Assembly: GCA_021613535.1 (NCBI GenBank)
Contig: CP075495.1
Span: 9,982,001 to 10,046,000 of the forward strand
DNA: 64,000 nucleotides
Reading direction: 5' to 3'
Source of the DNA: Adineta vaga
Taxonomy: Eukaryota; Rotifera
The position numbers and the translations under genes are program-made. Below, one piece after another: positions 36,682 to 49,316 of the stretch (positions are counted from its first letter, which is position 1; each line of letters opens with the position of its first letter). The notes below the pieces were generated by a model. That model searched no databases, was not told where the DNA came from, and saw nothing but the letters and a program-made list of their open reading frames with translations.

Positions 36682-37490
36682 TTGTTTTCTTTGTATATAA
36701 GCTCAGTATTTATATTTTTTTGTCGTTGCTTTTCTTCTTACTTGTATCATTCGGTTCTCTTTTGATAAATAAAAATGCAAAATATACTAGTTCAAATTCT
36801 GAATGATTTCGTCTCGGTCGAATTGGGGGCGATACAATCATTATTTGCGATGAAATAAAAAGCAATGCTCCAAGGCATATATTGATGTCTGAAAGTAGTA
36901 CTCTTAAGGTCAGTAGCATTAGAATGAAGAGGCCTTTTACGGACGTTAAGTGTCGGTAGCCAACTTCGAGTAGTGTAATTTTATTGATGGAGTTGAAAAA
37001 AAAACACTTGTTTTCAGCACTACGCATAGATGTGCATTGCAAAATAGAAAACAAATTGACGAGACAGAAGAATGAAGTTGTCGGTTAAGGCTGATCGGTA
37101 GTATTTGGAACAATTCGATTCTCGAAGACAAATGATTTTATTTTCTGAATCACTACTTACATTGGTATACTGAACTTTCACAGTACTTCAACAACAATGA
37201 ATGTTTCCTTTAGAAGAATATTGGAAATTAAAGATTATTAATTTCGTCACAATTACAATACATTCATTGAGTCGATTCTGAACTCAAATGACATGATTTT
37301 CTTTTCTCTATTTCTTCATCTAATAAACAAAAACAGATCATAACAAAGAGAAACGTCGTATCTGTCCACCGAATTATACAACAAACAACAGTAAATGACA
37401 TCCATTGGAAAAAATAACATGAAATAATAAAGTACGATAAACAAAACAAGTAGAAGAGAATTGAACAGCACATATGAAAAAAGAAGAAAA
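36682..37490. other. Convergent 3' intergenic region
   Basis: This interval lies between the convergent 3' ends of the Pax-like gene (+) and the Cys/His nuclear protein gene (-). AATAAA at 36768-36773 serves the former. The remaining open frames are AT-driven shadows. Confidence 0.55.
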
Positions 37491-39301
37491 CTATCCGGTA
37501 TATTCATCATCCATTCGATCCGATGCCATTGCACCTCGTACAATCATACTCAATGTCCATACTTTAGTATCTATAGGACAGCCAGTTGAAGGTGGTGCTT
37601 GTTTACAACGTAGAAACCAATGGTTGTAATGAAGAGCAATACGTGGATGTCGAAGAAGAAAATCAAAAAAATATTCAGGTGCAATTGTATCCATCTGGAA
37701 AGAGGAGAAAAACAAACATTATTATATTATTGAACTTCTTATTTGTCTAAATAACAATATACATACTTTTAAACGGTAGTTTCTTTTCACTACATTGATT
37801 GCTTCATTATGTACAAAGAGTTGAGCATCAAGCATAAGAGATGTCGTTGAGAATTTTTCCATTAAACGGCTTGCAATATATTCTTCTTCGAAATCAGTTA
37901 ATGGTGGAATATTTTTTGCCATCAATTCAGAAATATTTAATCCATTTGCACGTGTTTTTGAACTTACATATTCAATATCAGTACTTGAACTTGGACGATA
38001 AGTAGATGAAGCCTAAATTAAAGATAAGAAAACCATTGATTTCAAGTTTCATAATTTTATTTTTATCATCAATTAATCATTGTCAAAGGTAAATGATCTT
38101 CATAAACAAAATCATTCTATCTATATAAAGTGACCGATCAATGTGTCGATCGTATTCGTTTTCGTAAACAATAGTCATGAGTTTGTATTTGATTGTAATA
38201 AGTCTCATACTCCGGTCGAAGGTCAAAATAGATCAGTGTAAACTACAAAGGACAGTATTGTAGGTAATTGAAGAGATAAAATCGTATGTAGTTAAGATAA
38301 TGATTTGCATTAATTCTTAAAATAGTGACAGATATGACACATTCTCAATACTACTCATCAATAATTTGATTCTCATTGGAATACAAAGAGGTCATTGTTA
38401 TATAGATAGAAATTTAAACTGAAAGACATTAATGTAGGCTGTTTAAAGATAAACAAATTATTCACACGTATATTTATTCTCAATGAGTGAATTTAGCAAA
38501 GATAATTGACTGATCTATCGGTTTTCAAGAATGTCATATTTATCGAATGATTTTATTCGTTAATGTTCAACATTATTCAAAAGAATTACTCACCGCTGGT
38601 TCTGATTTAACACTTGGAAGTAAATCAGCGTCATCCAAGTTTTCGACAGAAAATACATTAAAATCTGCCATTTCTAGTTTCACATTACTACTCATTGATT
38701 GACGCGTTGTTGGTTGCTAATTTTATTAGAAACAATTATTCATATGAAATAAAATCAATTTTGTGACTTACAACACAATATTCTTCGAGTATTTCAATAT
38801 CATTATCATCATCAGCAAATTTCTCGTTACGATCATAAATATTTTTTCGATTATTTGGATTCACTAAAACAGTAAACTTTTGAATTAAAAGACGAAGGAA
38901 AAAAATTAACTATTACAGATGGGCAATGATGCATTTGTTAATAACGGTTTTCTTTTCCTCTTCGGTAATTCTTTATTTCGTTGTAATGCATTATGTTTAG
39001 TACATAATTGTCGTGCATGAGAAAGATTTGTGCATTCATTTTGTTGCCATGTACAAACTAATCTCCATCGACAACCATCATATTTTTCACGACGATTATT
39101 TTGATCGTTTTCAATAAATCGAATAGTATTTTTTAATGGTGGTGAGGTTAAAGGTTGTTGCGGTGGTGGTAAGGTTGTTGTTGCTGAAGTTGTTAATCGA
39201 TTAGGATTTACAAAAGAAGATGTACCTTGTAACAATGAACGAAATAATTGATCTACTGCTGATGGTGAACATGTGGGTGCTGCTGTTGTTGTTGGATGCA
39301 T
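37491..39301 (-). CDS. Unknown nuclear-type protein with Cys/His cluster
   Basis: Five exons (39301-38917, 38863-38772, 38716-38594, 38012-37767, 37694-37491) join in phase to 349 residues. The first exon is Thr/Pro-rich, then carries a compact cluster C-x5-C-x6-C-x9-C-x2-H (residues about 77-103, with CTWQQNEC and LCTKH). A basic stretch ELPKRKRKPL that looks like a nuclear localisation signal follows. The middle has an acidic patch (ADDDNDIEILEEY) and a VKSEP sumoylation-type site. The last two exons encode helices, including a hydrophobic, Trp/His-rich region (FFDFLLRHPRIALHYNHWFL). The cluster suggests zinc binding, and the whole looks like a transcriptional or chromatin factor. I do not recognise the family. 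The third intron is 581 bp. Confidence 0.7.
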
Positions 39302-40774
39302 TTATAAAGAAGATTTTTAAAAGAGAAAAAGTCGTGATGAATAGATGAGGATCGTTATTTCGTATTGAACATATGCATGTTTCTATAAAAGAACTAATGC
39401 TGTTCAGTGTGATATTCGATTGTTTGTTTCTATTCGAATAGAAAAGAGAAAGAGAAAGAGAGAGAAAGAAAGGAAGAAAGAGAGGAAGAGAGAAATAATG
39501 AAACTATATATATATTAGTCAGTCAGGTATGATCGACTGACTATTACAGAAAAAAAAAGATGCCTATGATTCTTACATGTCAAATAATCTTTTTCACATA
39601 TATTTTTCCAAAATTTTGTCTGCTAAATTATTTCTTAATTGAAAATCATTTCTGAGATAGTTTAATAATACTGAAGGAAACAAGAAAACTTTTATATTCA
39701 TCGAATATAAACAACTGAAGCGTGCGTATGCTCATATAATAAGAGGCATTTTCAATAAATATGCTGCTTTTCTGTTCTATCATAGTTAGACCTTTAGTGA
39801 AGATCCTTATATTGATATATTGTAACTATATAGATGTTGAGTCCTAAATTTCAATGATTTGTTAGTCAGTCAAAAACATTCATGAGAGGAGATTTCGTCA
39901 ATAATCTCCCTAAATCTTCTTTTTTATGGTCAAATCGTGAACTATAAATTTGGCATTCAACAGTGAATGTCGTTTTCTTTCTTTTACATACCTCTTGATC
40001 TCACTATTTCTCTATAGATTTTTTCTCTCGCTATCACTCGTGTTCTATATAATCAATTAATGAAGGTATGATGTGTCAAGAAACACATTATCCAGACAAG
40101 AAAAAACTGAATCAAAGATATTTCGAATGAGTTACGTCATTTTTGCGTCATGATATCGAGATCATATCCATTCAACGTAATAAACTCAATGGAACTGAAA
40201 ATAAGATGATGATCACCAATCTTATTAACATTCGCCATCCTGGTTCACACAACACGTTAGCTTTTTTTCTTCATGCCCTTTTTCTCTCTATCTCTGAATT
40301 CACTTTTTCTGTACAGTCAGTCACTTACGATCTGTAACGAAAAGAAGTCGAATTGTGAGACAGACATACAGAAGTGTCGTTTGGTCATTTATATTAGCGA
40401 GTAGTCACTGAACCTTGTACATGAGTGTTTTCTATCAAAAATGGCCCTATTGTGTACTTTTCTACAATTAGACTATGTAGATGACAAATTATTTTATGTA
40501 TCGTATTGATTCTAGTCGTCAAAATCAGGAGATATTATATTATTTATGATCCGCTGATTTTAACTAAAGTCACGTCATCATTTTCTTCTAACTCTACAGC
40601 ATATACTACTAGAACATTTAATTTAATTTCAATGAAGTATCAGAGCGAATTTCTATCATCTAGTCAATATAAAATAACAAGGTATACAATGATTTATTTA
40701 TCGTATTTATTTAAAAGAGGAAAAAACAGGATGAAGCAGGAAGAAGAAGTAAAATCAAAATTAACATGTATAGT
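39302..40774. other. 1.5 kb intergenic with GA-rich tract
   Basis: The region upstream of the Cys/His gene contains a long GA/GAAA purine tract (39438-39497) and AT-rich DNA. Two open frames at 40143-40337 and 40506-40787 look random. No gene is called. Confidence 0.55.
39438..39497. repeat. GA/GAAA/GGAA polypurine tract
   Basis: About 60 bp of nearly pure purine on the plus strand lies 140-200 bp upstream of the start codon of the Cys/His gene. Such tracts can form triplex DNA or bind GAGA-type factors; neither is shown here. Confidence 0.75.
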
Positions 40775-41239
40775 TTATTTTCCATGAATCTTTGTTTTTC
40801 TAATAAGATCCGAATAATCATCCATTTTATTTGTTTCAAAAAACTTATCAAGTTCTAATATAATACGTTGTTTAACATCAGATGATGGTGTATGAACTGA
40901 ATTTTGATTCGATGATAAACAATCTTTATCGTCGGATTTACAATTTTTATGATAAATAATTTGTCTTAATAATTGTTCATTATTACCATTAATTTCATGA
41001 TCAAATGTTCTAACATTTTCTAAAACCATTTCGATTGCATCATCAGAAATAAATGCTCTTGCTTGTCTAACATGAATAAGAACATTAAGAAGAGAATGTA
41101 CCATTGGATTTAGAGATGATGGTGCTGTATAATCATTAAGAGCTAATTCAGCTTTTCGATATGTTGATGGAACAGGTACTGAATCGACGATGGAAAACCA
41201 TCCGAAAATGGTTAGAAGAATGATAAGTCGAAGAAACAT
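40775..41239 (-). CDS. Secreted protein of unknown family
   Basis: A single exon encodes 154 residues from an ATG at 41239. The first 20 residues (MFLRLIILLTIFGWFSIVDS) form a strong signal peptide with likely cleavage before VPVPS. The mature part is polar and mostly helical (for example MVHSLLNVLIHVRQARAF and SSDVKQRIILELDKFFETN). It has just two cysteines (NCKSDDKDC), which could form one small disulphide loop. There is no dibasic prohormone pattern, no transmembrane segment and no known domain. A good TATA box lies 72 bp upstream. It could be a small extracellular or hormone-like protein; function is not inferred further. Confidence 0.75.
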   Translation of the reverse strand: MFLRLIILLTIFGWFSIVDSVPVPSTYRKAELALNDYTAPSSLNPMVHSLLNVLIHVRQARAFISDDAIEMVLENVRTFDHEINGNNEQLLRQIIYHKNCKSDDKDCLSSNQNSVHTPSSDVKQRIILELDKFFETNKMDDYSDLIRKTKIHGK

Positions 41240-41310
41240 TGAGAAGTTATATTTTTTACTTTGTTATGTAGAAGGAAAAGTAGTACTGACAAAATAAAAA
41301 CAGCACTGGC

Positions 41311-41319
41311 TTTTATATA
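41311..41319 (-). promoter_or_regulatory. TATA box of the secreted-protein gene
   Basis: On the minus strand the sequence reads CCTATATAAAAGC, a near-consensus TATA box 72 bp before the ATG at 41239. Initiation about 30 bp downstream would leave a 5' UTR of roughly 40 nt. TATA promoters are typical of strongly regulated or tissue-specific genes. Confidence 0.65.
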
Positions 41320-41882
41320 GGTAGCAAACTATTTTATTTATCAGGTTTTTCTACTCTGTATGATGAAAAAAACAAAGAGCGATGTAATATTCTTTATTGC
41401 TTCAAAACAATTCATTGTTGATGTAGGCGGATATAGAATGCAATGGACTGTTTGATGTTAAATGCATTTCTTCTCCACAAAAAATCATTCCGTTTTCTCT
41501 TCAATAAATTATTATTTTAAAGTAGAAAAAGAAGCATGTTTTTTAAAAAACAGTACCAATCTATTATATATACGACTTGAAAAAGACTTATCATAAAATT
41601 TTAATTCGTGATAAATTGTTCGAATACGTCTAATACTATCGTTGCGGAAAATCATTGATTCTATCATACTTATCGTGTGAACTTATATAAAGAATATATT
41701 TCTACTGTTTTAATTTTCTCTAAGTAGATACTCATTGTGATCATTAATTTTAATATCAGTAGTCAAAATCGACTCTTCTTTCTCTGTTTAGTAACATAAT
41801 AGATAATTGAAGAATTATTTCGCGGTTATTATTTATTCGAAAATATCATTTCAAATTTCATGTCTAATCTTGACGTACTACG
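41320..41882. other. Divergent intergenic region
   Basis: This lies between the secreted-protein gene (-) and the single-pass membrane protein gene (+). It is AT-rich and must hold the second promoter. No gene is recognised. Confidence 0.5.
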
Positions 41883-42422
41883 ATGTCGACAAGTTTCATT
41901 CAAGATAGCGAATATAAAGATAATTTAACTCTGAAAATATTTTTGTCATGGTGGATACAATATTTGATTATATGTTTTCTTATTGTTTTTCTTCTTCTTT
42001 GTTGTTGTTGGAAGTATTGTTTTCAATACTGGAAACGGCGAACGAGCAATGACGACATTCAGCAAACATTAGGAACATCAGCAGTAGATAGAACTAGACG
42101 AGTACCATTACAAACGTTGAAATCAAAACGTATAAAATCCACCCACAGAATAAGAAAGAAAAAACCGTCCATGTTATCATTAACAAGTGCTACTGATGTA
42201 TGAAAATAAATCATTTCTTTCACAAATAGATGAGCAATGAATGAATGATTCCTTTGTTTTAGTCACAACGAACAAAAACAATAAATTCATCGACACAATC
42301 ATCATCATCAATCAAAATCTCAGTGATCATTACCAAAGAAAATGTAAGATCTACTGAAAATATTCAATACCTTGTTTTCCTATCATATCTTTATAAATAT
42401 ATAGGACGAAGCAGAACGATAA
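41883..42422 (+). CDS. Single-pass membrane protein, unknown family
   Basis: Three exons (41883-42197, 42263-42343, 42405-42422) join at phase 0 to 137 residues; the last exon is only 18 nt. A short N-terminal segment (about 20 residues with one NLT glycosylation site) precedes one hydrophobic helix, IQYLIICFLIVFLLLCCCW. Juxtamembrane cysteines could be palmitoylated. The remainder is basic and Ser/Thr-rich (RRTSNDD, HRIRKKKPS, a SSTQSSSS run). By the positive-inside rule the C-terminus is cytosolic, making it a type III (signal-anchor) protein. No domain is recognised and the short last exon makes the 3' end less certain. Confidence 0.6.
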
Positions 42423-42720
42423 CAAACATGTAAATAATCCCTTCTAAATTTATACATTAATATGGAAGTGTACATTATGAGACTCATCAATCATCATCAA
42501 ATATTTCGCTACTAACTATTAATAAGATCGAAAAATTTCGAACTACTTTCCTGACGTTGATTTTCGTTAATTATTATTATTTATTATAATACACATGTTT
42601 CATTAAATCACTTTTATTTTCGTTAAAGTACTTTTTGAAAAAACGGACAGACAACAGAATCAAAAAAAAATCACAACTTATCTTTTTTGGGCAAATAAAA
42701 ACGAACTAACAAACATCTTC

Positions 42721-45235
42721 TCAATCAGCAGCAGCAACAACAACCGTCGATTGCTTCGTGAAATATGTAGCAAGATCATCGGAAGGTAGACAAACTTCAT
42801 TGATTGCCGGTCGATTGTATTTCTTTCGTTTATAAATTAATTTCCAATAAGTCATATGGATATATTTTGCTAATTTGCAATATTTATTTATGCTTGCTTC
42901 TTTTGTTAATAACCATTGACGCATGGTAGCATTTTTACCTAAAATTTCATCAGCTAAGCGAAGATTTTCACTGAGTGATCGTTCAGTTACATCCGATAAC
43001 TAAAATAAAGAAGAGAAATCCTCTATGCAATCTATAGGATGTTTATTTATTGATAAAGAAAATTCAGTTTAGATTTATCTTTCTATATTTTCTATTTTAC
43101 CGTGTATTTATTTGCTGGTGGCCGTCGAAACCATAAATATTCATTATAAGCTGTTTCATTATTCGATAGATAATTTAGATGATCAGCTAATTCTTTAACT
43201 GTTTTATAATCGTAAATATTAATATATGAATGATATGGAGCAAATCGTCTATAATCAGGTTTATTATCTCGACTAGCAACGATGGGGATAGCTGTCGATG
43301 ATAAACCATCAATTAATTTTTCTGTAACATAATCTTCGCAATTCGAATTTTCAATTGATATAACAAATTTATACGATGCATATAATTCAGCATTCGACTG
43401 GGCACGTGCTTGTGCTTGAGCAGATTGTGCATTATTAAGACAACTACCATATGAATCAATACGAATATGAGTCATCAATTGTTGAACTAGTATTTGACGA
43501 CCATTATATGCATTACTTAAAACAAAATATCAATGAATACATTTTCAAAGAAAACTTTCGAACTTACCAATTAGATATAATCCATACAATTGGAGCAGAT
43601 GTAGTTTTTTTGGAAAATGGTACACGAACAGGTGCGAAAAGTTTATCCAAATAGGCTTTGATATCAAAATATGTGGCTGGTTCAGGATATGAACGTTCGA
43701 GATTATACCACATGGGGAAATCAATTTCATGCCAATCTCGACCACCGGATGAATGTACTTCACTTTCAAGAACATAAACTGTTGAATATTGTTGTCGTTT
43801 ATCACTACGTTCTAATCTTGGTAGAGTATTTGATGGCATATGAATGGAATGATATGAAATAAGATCAGCTTCTTTTAAACGTGATTGATCATCGGTCCAT
43901 CGAACAATAAGATTTGATAAACGTGCACAACGTTCTACCAGATGTGAACGAAGAGCATCGTTTGTTACTGTTTCAAATTTAGATATACATTGATCATGAG
44001 TGACAGATGAAAAATCACCTACAAAACATAAAATTCAATCATTACCATTAATGAAATGATTATACATGCAATCTATATCGTTTACATTTATTAAAGTTTT
44101 AGATTGATCAGTTTATAACTAATTTTGAGTAGTGCGAATAATTCTGCATTGTATATCAGAACGCAAAAGATAGACTGTCGTCTGCTCTTCATTGTCTACT
44201 TATTAATGCGTTAAGTATTTATGTACTTCTGTGCGAGTTTTCTTTCTTTCTGGCCCGATGTATGCACATAAAGTTTTCATTTTGTGACGCGCTAGTCTCA
44301 CAAACTGTAGAAAAGAAATAAAATGACGCAAACGTGAAACGAAAATATTGAGACTCAACTAAGAATATCTGTTATCCGACATTTGGTTATAACATTCGAT
44401 TTGTATACAGAATGTCCAGAAAAAAGACGAAATTGACTTTCAGCTTTTTGAGATAATTAAAAGCAAGTTGTCAAGAAGCAAAGTTAGGCACGAATTTCGT
44501 TCATCAAATGTTTTACAGTTGAAAGAACACTTGATGTTCCATGATCAGACTTGTCAAAATGCATTCCTATTTAACCATCAAGTGTAAATCCTTTTTTGAT
44601 ACAAAATCTATTTCTAGCATAGAATATATCCGTTTATCTAATGGTTACAAAAAGTCACACTACTCTCGCGATGCTGAAAAGCAACAACTTCTTTTTTGTT
44701 CGTCTATATTTATTCCATTCGATCAGTTCATTCAATTTATTATAATAGTTTTCTTTTCTTTTCTTGCATACAAATGATAGAAAACATTAGTTTATGATTA
44801 TATCAATACAGCTGATGCCTTTTATGACAAAGAGATTGAATCAGTGGTAACAGATGTATCTGTTATAAATATCGACAGTAGTCTCAATTTCAATTTTGGC
44901 TTAGCCACATCGATTCTACTGTTGATAAATATTTACTTACATTTAATTGGATCTTGTTCTCGAAAGATATGTTGATGACCTGTCCAATCCAAGATAAGAA
45001 ATTCATTAGTAGTTTTAAGATTAAAAGATGGTTTATCAACGACTAGATTATTTTGTTTAGGAATATTTTCATAATTATCATGACGATGTTGACGCTGATG
45101 TTGATGTTGATGTTGTGATGGTTCGTCTTCTAGATTATTTTGATGTTGTAAATAGAGTTGACCGAGAAAATAAAGATTGAGTACAATCACACCAACAATT
45201 AAATAGAATACGAGACACTTGAGCGACGTTCGCAT
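42721..45235 (-). CDS. Alpha-1,3-fucosyltransferase (GT10)
   Basis: Four exons (45235-44941, 44018-43568, 43515-43101, 42999-42721) give 479 residues; the first intron is about 920 bp. The ATG at 45235 gives a type II Golgi protein: a short basic N-terminus, a signal anchor (VFYLIVGVIVLNLYFLGQLY), then a His/Gln-rich stem. GT10 enzymes transfer fucose from GDP-fucose to GlcNAc of N-glycans or Lewis-type chains in the Golgi. The acceptor-side block is SYHSIHMP plus VYVLESEVHS. WIISNCNAYNGR (assembled across an intron) and DSYGSC follow. The donor-binding signature is FVISIENSNCEDYVTEKLID, then IPIVASRDNKPDYRRFAP. All hallmark blocks are present, so the enzyme is likely active. Linkage specificity (core versus antenna fucose) cannot be told. 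Confidence 0.92.
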
Positions 45236-46422
45236 CGGAGAATTCAATTGCTAATGTTCGTCTTTTCATACCGCTCTAACCCAAATCTCCATAATAATCT
45301 AAAATAAGATCAAAAGAAGAAATATATAACATGATTTCTTTGTTCAATCGTCAACATTTCAAGCTTTTTTTTTCGTCCTAAATGATGTTTTTATCAAGCT
45401 CGACATATATTGTTCTTCTTTCTCTAACGAACACACTTCATTGTTTAGAAAGAGTATGCTCGTCAATGTGTTCTTTGTTCTCTTTTTTTCTCAAGCATTT
45501 AGTTCTTTTAACGATCGGCGTTATTGTGTTCCGATCGGAGAGAATACAGCCATACATACTTTTGTTCATTCCTTCAGGACTTTCTTTGATAGAATAGTTG
45601 AGAAAGGAACTAGTATTGAAAATTTGTCCAAGCATTTATATGAGTAGAGAAAATCTTCTGAAAATGATCTATAATATGATCTAATAAGCACTTAATACGG
45701 TCTTAAAACTAGTTTTATTGATTCATGCAAGAGAAGAAAAGAAAAGAAAATGAACAGTTTTACGAGTCTATTACGCGTGTAAGGGAAAAAAAATTTGGGA
45801 ATAGACTTGTCCTTGCATGTTGGAGCATCTGCCTACAGCTACAATATTCCTAATCTCTGATGAAAAAGGAGAAATATCATTCCTTCCAACGGAAGTTAAT
45901 AATGATGTCTAATTCTATCCGAGAGTAAAATTATGCTATAATGTTACTATTCTATTCCTTATATAGAATGTATTACTGAAACAATCGATATATATATATA
46001 TATATATTGAAGTGATTTGGACGTATTCATGATGATTTAATCGACAACAGACTACAAATATGAAGTACTTAGAACGATTGTTTTTTGTTCGTAAAATATA
46101 CTTTTAAATGAGTCATAGATAAATATTTTGCTTTTTGTATAGGAAAACGTTGATTAATTATAATATAATACCTTTTTCTGTCAATAAAATTGTATTGAAA
46201 AACGAAAAAAAAAATTTTTGAAGATCTTTGTGTTCATGTCATGAGGAGAGATCGTATTTCTATCGACAACTATTGGCCAACAACAAAGAAGTACACTTTT
46301 TTCATTAATGGCTGACCTCTATTCTATAATACTATTGGTCGATTTTCAATGCGAATTATTTGACATGAGAAAAAAAATGATTTCATTCTTAAATCAAAAC
46401 AACAGAGTAATTCAAACAAAAA
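45236..46422. other. 1.2 kb divergent intergenic region
   Basis: This lies between the 5' ends of the fucosyltransferase (-) and cystinosin (+) genes. It contains a TA microsatellite (45987-46007). A 64-codon frame at 45453-45647 has a hydrophobic start but no further support. Both promoters must lie here. Confidence 0.55.
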
Positions 46423-47923
46423 ATGCAGTCATTTCATTTCAAACATACTTTTCTCTTATCTTTTTTCTTTATCTGCATTTTTCAACACTCAGGTTTGACA
46501 ATCATTTTGCACTAAAAAACCTTCTTATGTTTCTTTTTTTTTACATATTCATTAGACAGTGAAAGATTAACTGCTAATAATCATGTATTTCTATTCGATC
46601 CTCCAACTTTAACTGTTGCTGTTGGTGATAGTACAACAACTACGATTCAATTAGTGTAAGAGAAATTTTCTTAGTTTTTACTTCATTCTATTTTCTTTTC
46701 AATTGTATTAGAACTGAACAAGATGAATCGACAAATGTTTCGTTTGTTTATGGAATTGATCGAAGTTCATCAACAGATTACATTAAACCATTGAAATCGG
46801 TGAATTTTCGTCGACATTCTACTCCCATGCAAATTGTTTTACAAATAACTGGTCTTCGTCCTGGTCATTTACTTGTTGGTTGTAATGCAACACCGATCAT
46901 CAATAATAATTTAACAGAACGCGATTTTCTTCGTATTGATATTGCACGAAGTAAAAAATTGAATCATTTCATTAATGTTGTTGGTTGGCTTTATTTTGCT
47001 GCTTGGTCCTGTTCATTTTATCCACAAATTGTTTTAAATATACGACGACAAAGGTAAATAGAGGAAAATGTAAACGAAAAATGCACGTTATTCTTGTGTC
47101 TTTTATTTTCAGTGTTGTCGGATTGCATTTTGATTTCTTAGCACTTAATCTATTGGGATTTTTTTGTTATTCAGTTTATAACATTGCCATGTATTCATGG
47201 ATAGATGTTCAGGTTTGTTTATTTCAAAATGAACTATGAAGACACAAAGAAAGAATTTATATATTTTAGGATAGTTATCGAAAATCACATCCACATGGTG
47301 TTATTCCTGTATTAATCAACGATGTTGTCTTTGGTTTACATGGATTTATTGTCACATTAATAACTATTTTTCAATGTCTTTTTTACGAGGTAAATCAAAT
47401 TGATTTTATCTTCATTTTTCTAACTTCATTTGTTTAGCGTTCAACACAACGTGTTTCGTACATAACATCGATTTTATTATTCTTATCTATCTTATTTCTA
47501 ACTATAACAACAATTATTACATCAGTTGGTCGTATGGATTTACTTCTATTAATCTATTTCTATTCGTATGTTAAATTAATTGTATCATGTATTAAATATA
47601 TTCCACAAATTGTATTGAATTATCGACGAAAATCAACTGAAGGCTGGTCGATTGGAAATATTTTATTAGATTTTCTCGGTGGAATACTTAGTCTTATACA
47701 AATGTTTCTACTTGCAATTAATTATAATGATTGGTCGTCAATCTTTGGTTCAATAACAAAATTTGGTTTAGGAATTATTTCCATTGGATTTGATCTGATA
47801 TTTATTGTTCAACATTATATTCTTTATAGGAATAGTAAACAACATGAAGATGGTTATCAAGTATTAGATAATAATAATGAACAACAACAACAAACAACAA
47901 CAACAACATCAGTTAATGCTTGA
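46423..47923 (+). CDS. CTNS: Cystinosin, lysosomal cystine/H+ symporter
   Basis: Six exons (46423-46492, 46556-46655, 46712-47053, 47113-47212, 47270-47389, 47438-47923) give 405 residues. Cystinosin exports cystine from lysosomes, driven by protons. A signal peptide (HTFLLSFFFICIFQHS) in exon 1 is followed by a lumenal N-glycosylated domain (NVSF, NATP, NLTE sites). Seven helices follow, with two PQ-loops: FYPQIVLNIRRQ and YIPQIVLNYRRKSTEGWSIGN. The block VVGLHFDFLALNLLGFFCYSVYN is close to the animal orthologue. The C-terminal tail has a GYQVL tyrosine motif of the lysosomal-sorting type, as in human cystinosin (GYDQL). The last residues are a Gln/Thr run. A poly(A) signal AATAAA lies at 47993-47998. 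Confidence 0.95.
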
Positions 47924-48192
47924 ATCTCTTTTGTATTTTATGTATATTTATACAAATCTCAATCTGTTTTCTTTCTTTCTATATATGTACAGAATAAATA
48001 TACAATTTTAATTTTTTCAATCTTCTAAACATAGTTGTTGTTGATGTATAGAAAAACTGCAATAGTCATATTATTTTCGATATCTTATAATTATATTCGA
48101 ACAAAATTTCGTTAAATATCCAAAATAAAAACACCAGACAAAATATGTATTATATATATAAATTAGTGTCAATATTTGAAAATGAAATTATC

Positions 48193-48663
48193 TTAAGGAT
48201 TTGCTTCAACTGTTAATTGTATCTGATCCGAGTTTTTATACTTTTTTTTCAAAATCTCATTCCAATTTAATCCCCATCCTAAACCAGTTATTAAAGTTAT
48301 TAATAATGCAGAATAATATACAAGAACCAATCCAATATGATGTGGTGCAACCAAATAATGATGAAAGAGAAAACAAGCAAAATGAACAAAATTTGATATT
48401 GAACAAACACGAATAACTATTTGTCGAAAATTCCAATCTGATTCTTTATATAATGCAATACCACTCAATAATGATACAAGTATATCTCCATTCGCTGTTG
48501 TTCGAACCCATAATTGTGCAGCATCACGTGTAGATTGTTCAGTAATAGGAACACCAAAAACTTTTACAGTATACACTGGTATACATAAATAAATAAATAC
48601 AGATATTCCCGGCATGATACATGTTGTTAAGAAGAAAATATTTATTAAGGAAATTTTAAACAT
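48193..48663 (-). CDS. Four-helix membrane protein of unknown family
   Basis: A single exon of 156 residues starts at the ATG at 48663. Hydrophobic segments are at about residues 3-30 (INIFFLTTCIMPGISVFIYL), around ILVSLLSGIALY, at FVHFACFLFHHYLVA and at IGLVLVYYSALLITLITGLGW. The loop between the first two contains a conserved-looking stretch, ITEQSTRDAAQLWVRTTA. The C-terminus is basic then polar (LKKKYKNSDQIQLTVEANP). The pattern resembles small DUF-type four-helix proteins of fungi and invertebrates, but I cannot name one. The 3' end faces cystinosin 270 bp away (convergent). Confidence 0.65.
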   Translation of the reverse strand: MFKISLINIFFLTTCIMPGISVFIYLCIPVYTVKVFGVPITEQSTRDAAQLWVRTTANGDILVSLLSGIALYKESDWNFRQIVIRVCSISNFVHFACFLFHHYLVAPHHIGLVLVYYSALLITLITGLGWGLNWNEILKKKYKNSDQIQLTVEANP

Positions 48664-49316
48664 AGTCAATGAAATGTGTTGTATCTAAAATAATGTATGT
48701 CAAGAAACTGATATATAGTAATGTTGTTTTTTTGGAGAGCCGACACCTTTTTAAAAGCATCTATCTTGACTCAGATGATAAAATGTCATTATTTTATCCT
48801 AATAAGATCGCAAATAGTAACAAAAAAGATAAGAATGTCCATGACGAAAAGACAAAGTACAGATCTAGTCAAAGAACTTATTAGGACAAATGACACAAAT
48901 TAAATATAATTATCTGAGAAACATGACACAAAAAATTCATCAAAACAAATCAACAATTTTTTATTTATAATTTTTTATTCTGTATGGATTTTTATTTAAA
49001 AATTGAAAATATACCGTTGAATAATGATTTGAAAAACATCTGATCAAATTTGCTGGTTTTTTTTCGTTTGTGAATAGTATGAAAGGAAGAAATTTTCTAT
49101 CCTGTAACTACAAATACACGCTATTGAAATAAATCAACTATGAATTGTTCTATTGCATTTAAAAAATTTCATCAATATCGATAAATATATAATACAAAAA
49201 TAAATGAGAATGGTTAGAATAATTCAACCAATAAAATATTTCCTAGAAGTTAAAACGAATATATGACTCATTCATTGATTTACTAAGCTTTTACTTTATT
49301 ACATACTTTTGAAATC
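48664..49316. other. Divergent intergenic region
   Basis: About 650 bp of AT-rich DNA lie between the four-helix protein (-) and the LAP1-like gene (+). No coding or RNA signal is seen. Confidence 0.5.

Noticed and set aside
40143-40787. Two plus-strand frames upstream of the secreted-protein gene
   Set aside because: Composition is random and the second overlaps the 3' end of the supported gene on the other strand.
45453-45647. 64-codon frame with a hydrophobic N-terminus on the plus strand
   Set aside because: It has an overlapping open frame of similar length on the other strand, no family, no splice context and no promoter; likely chance.
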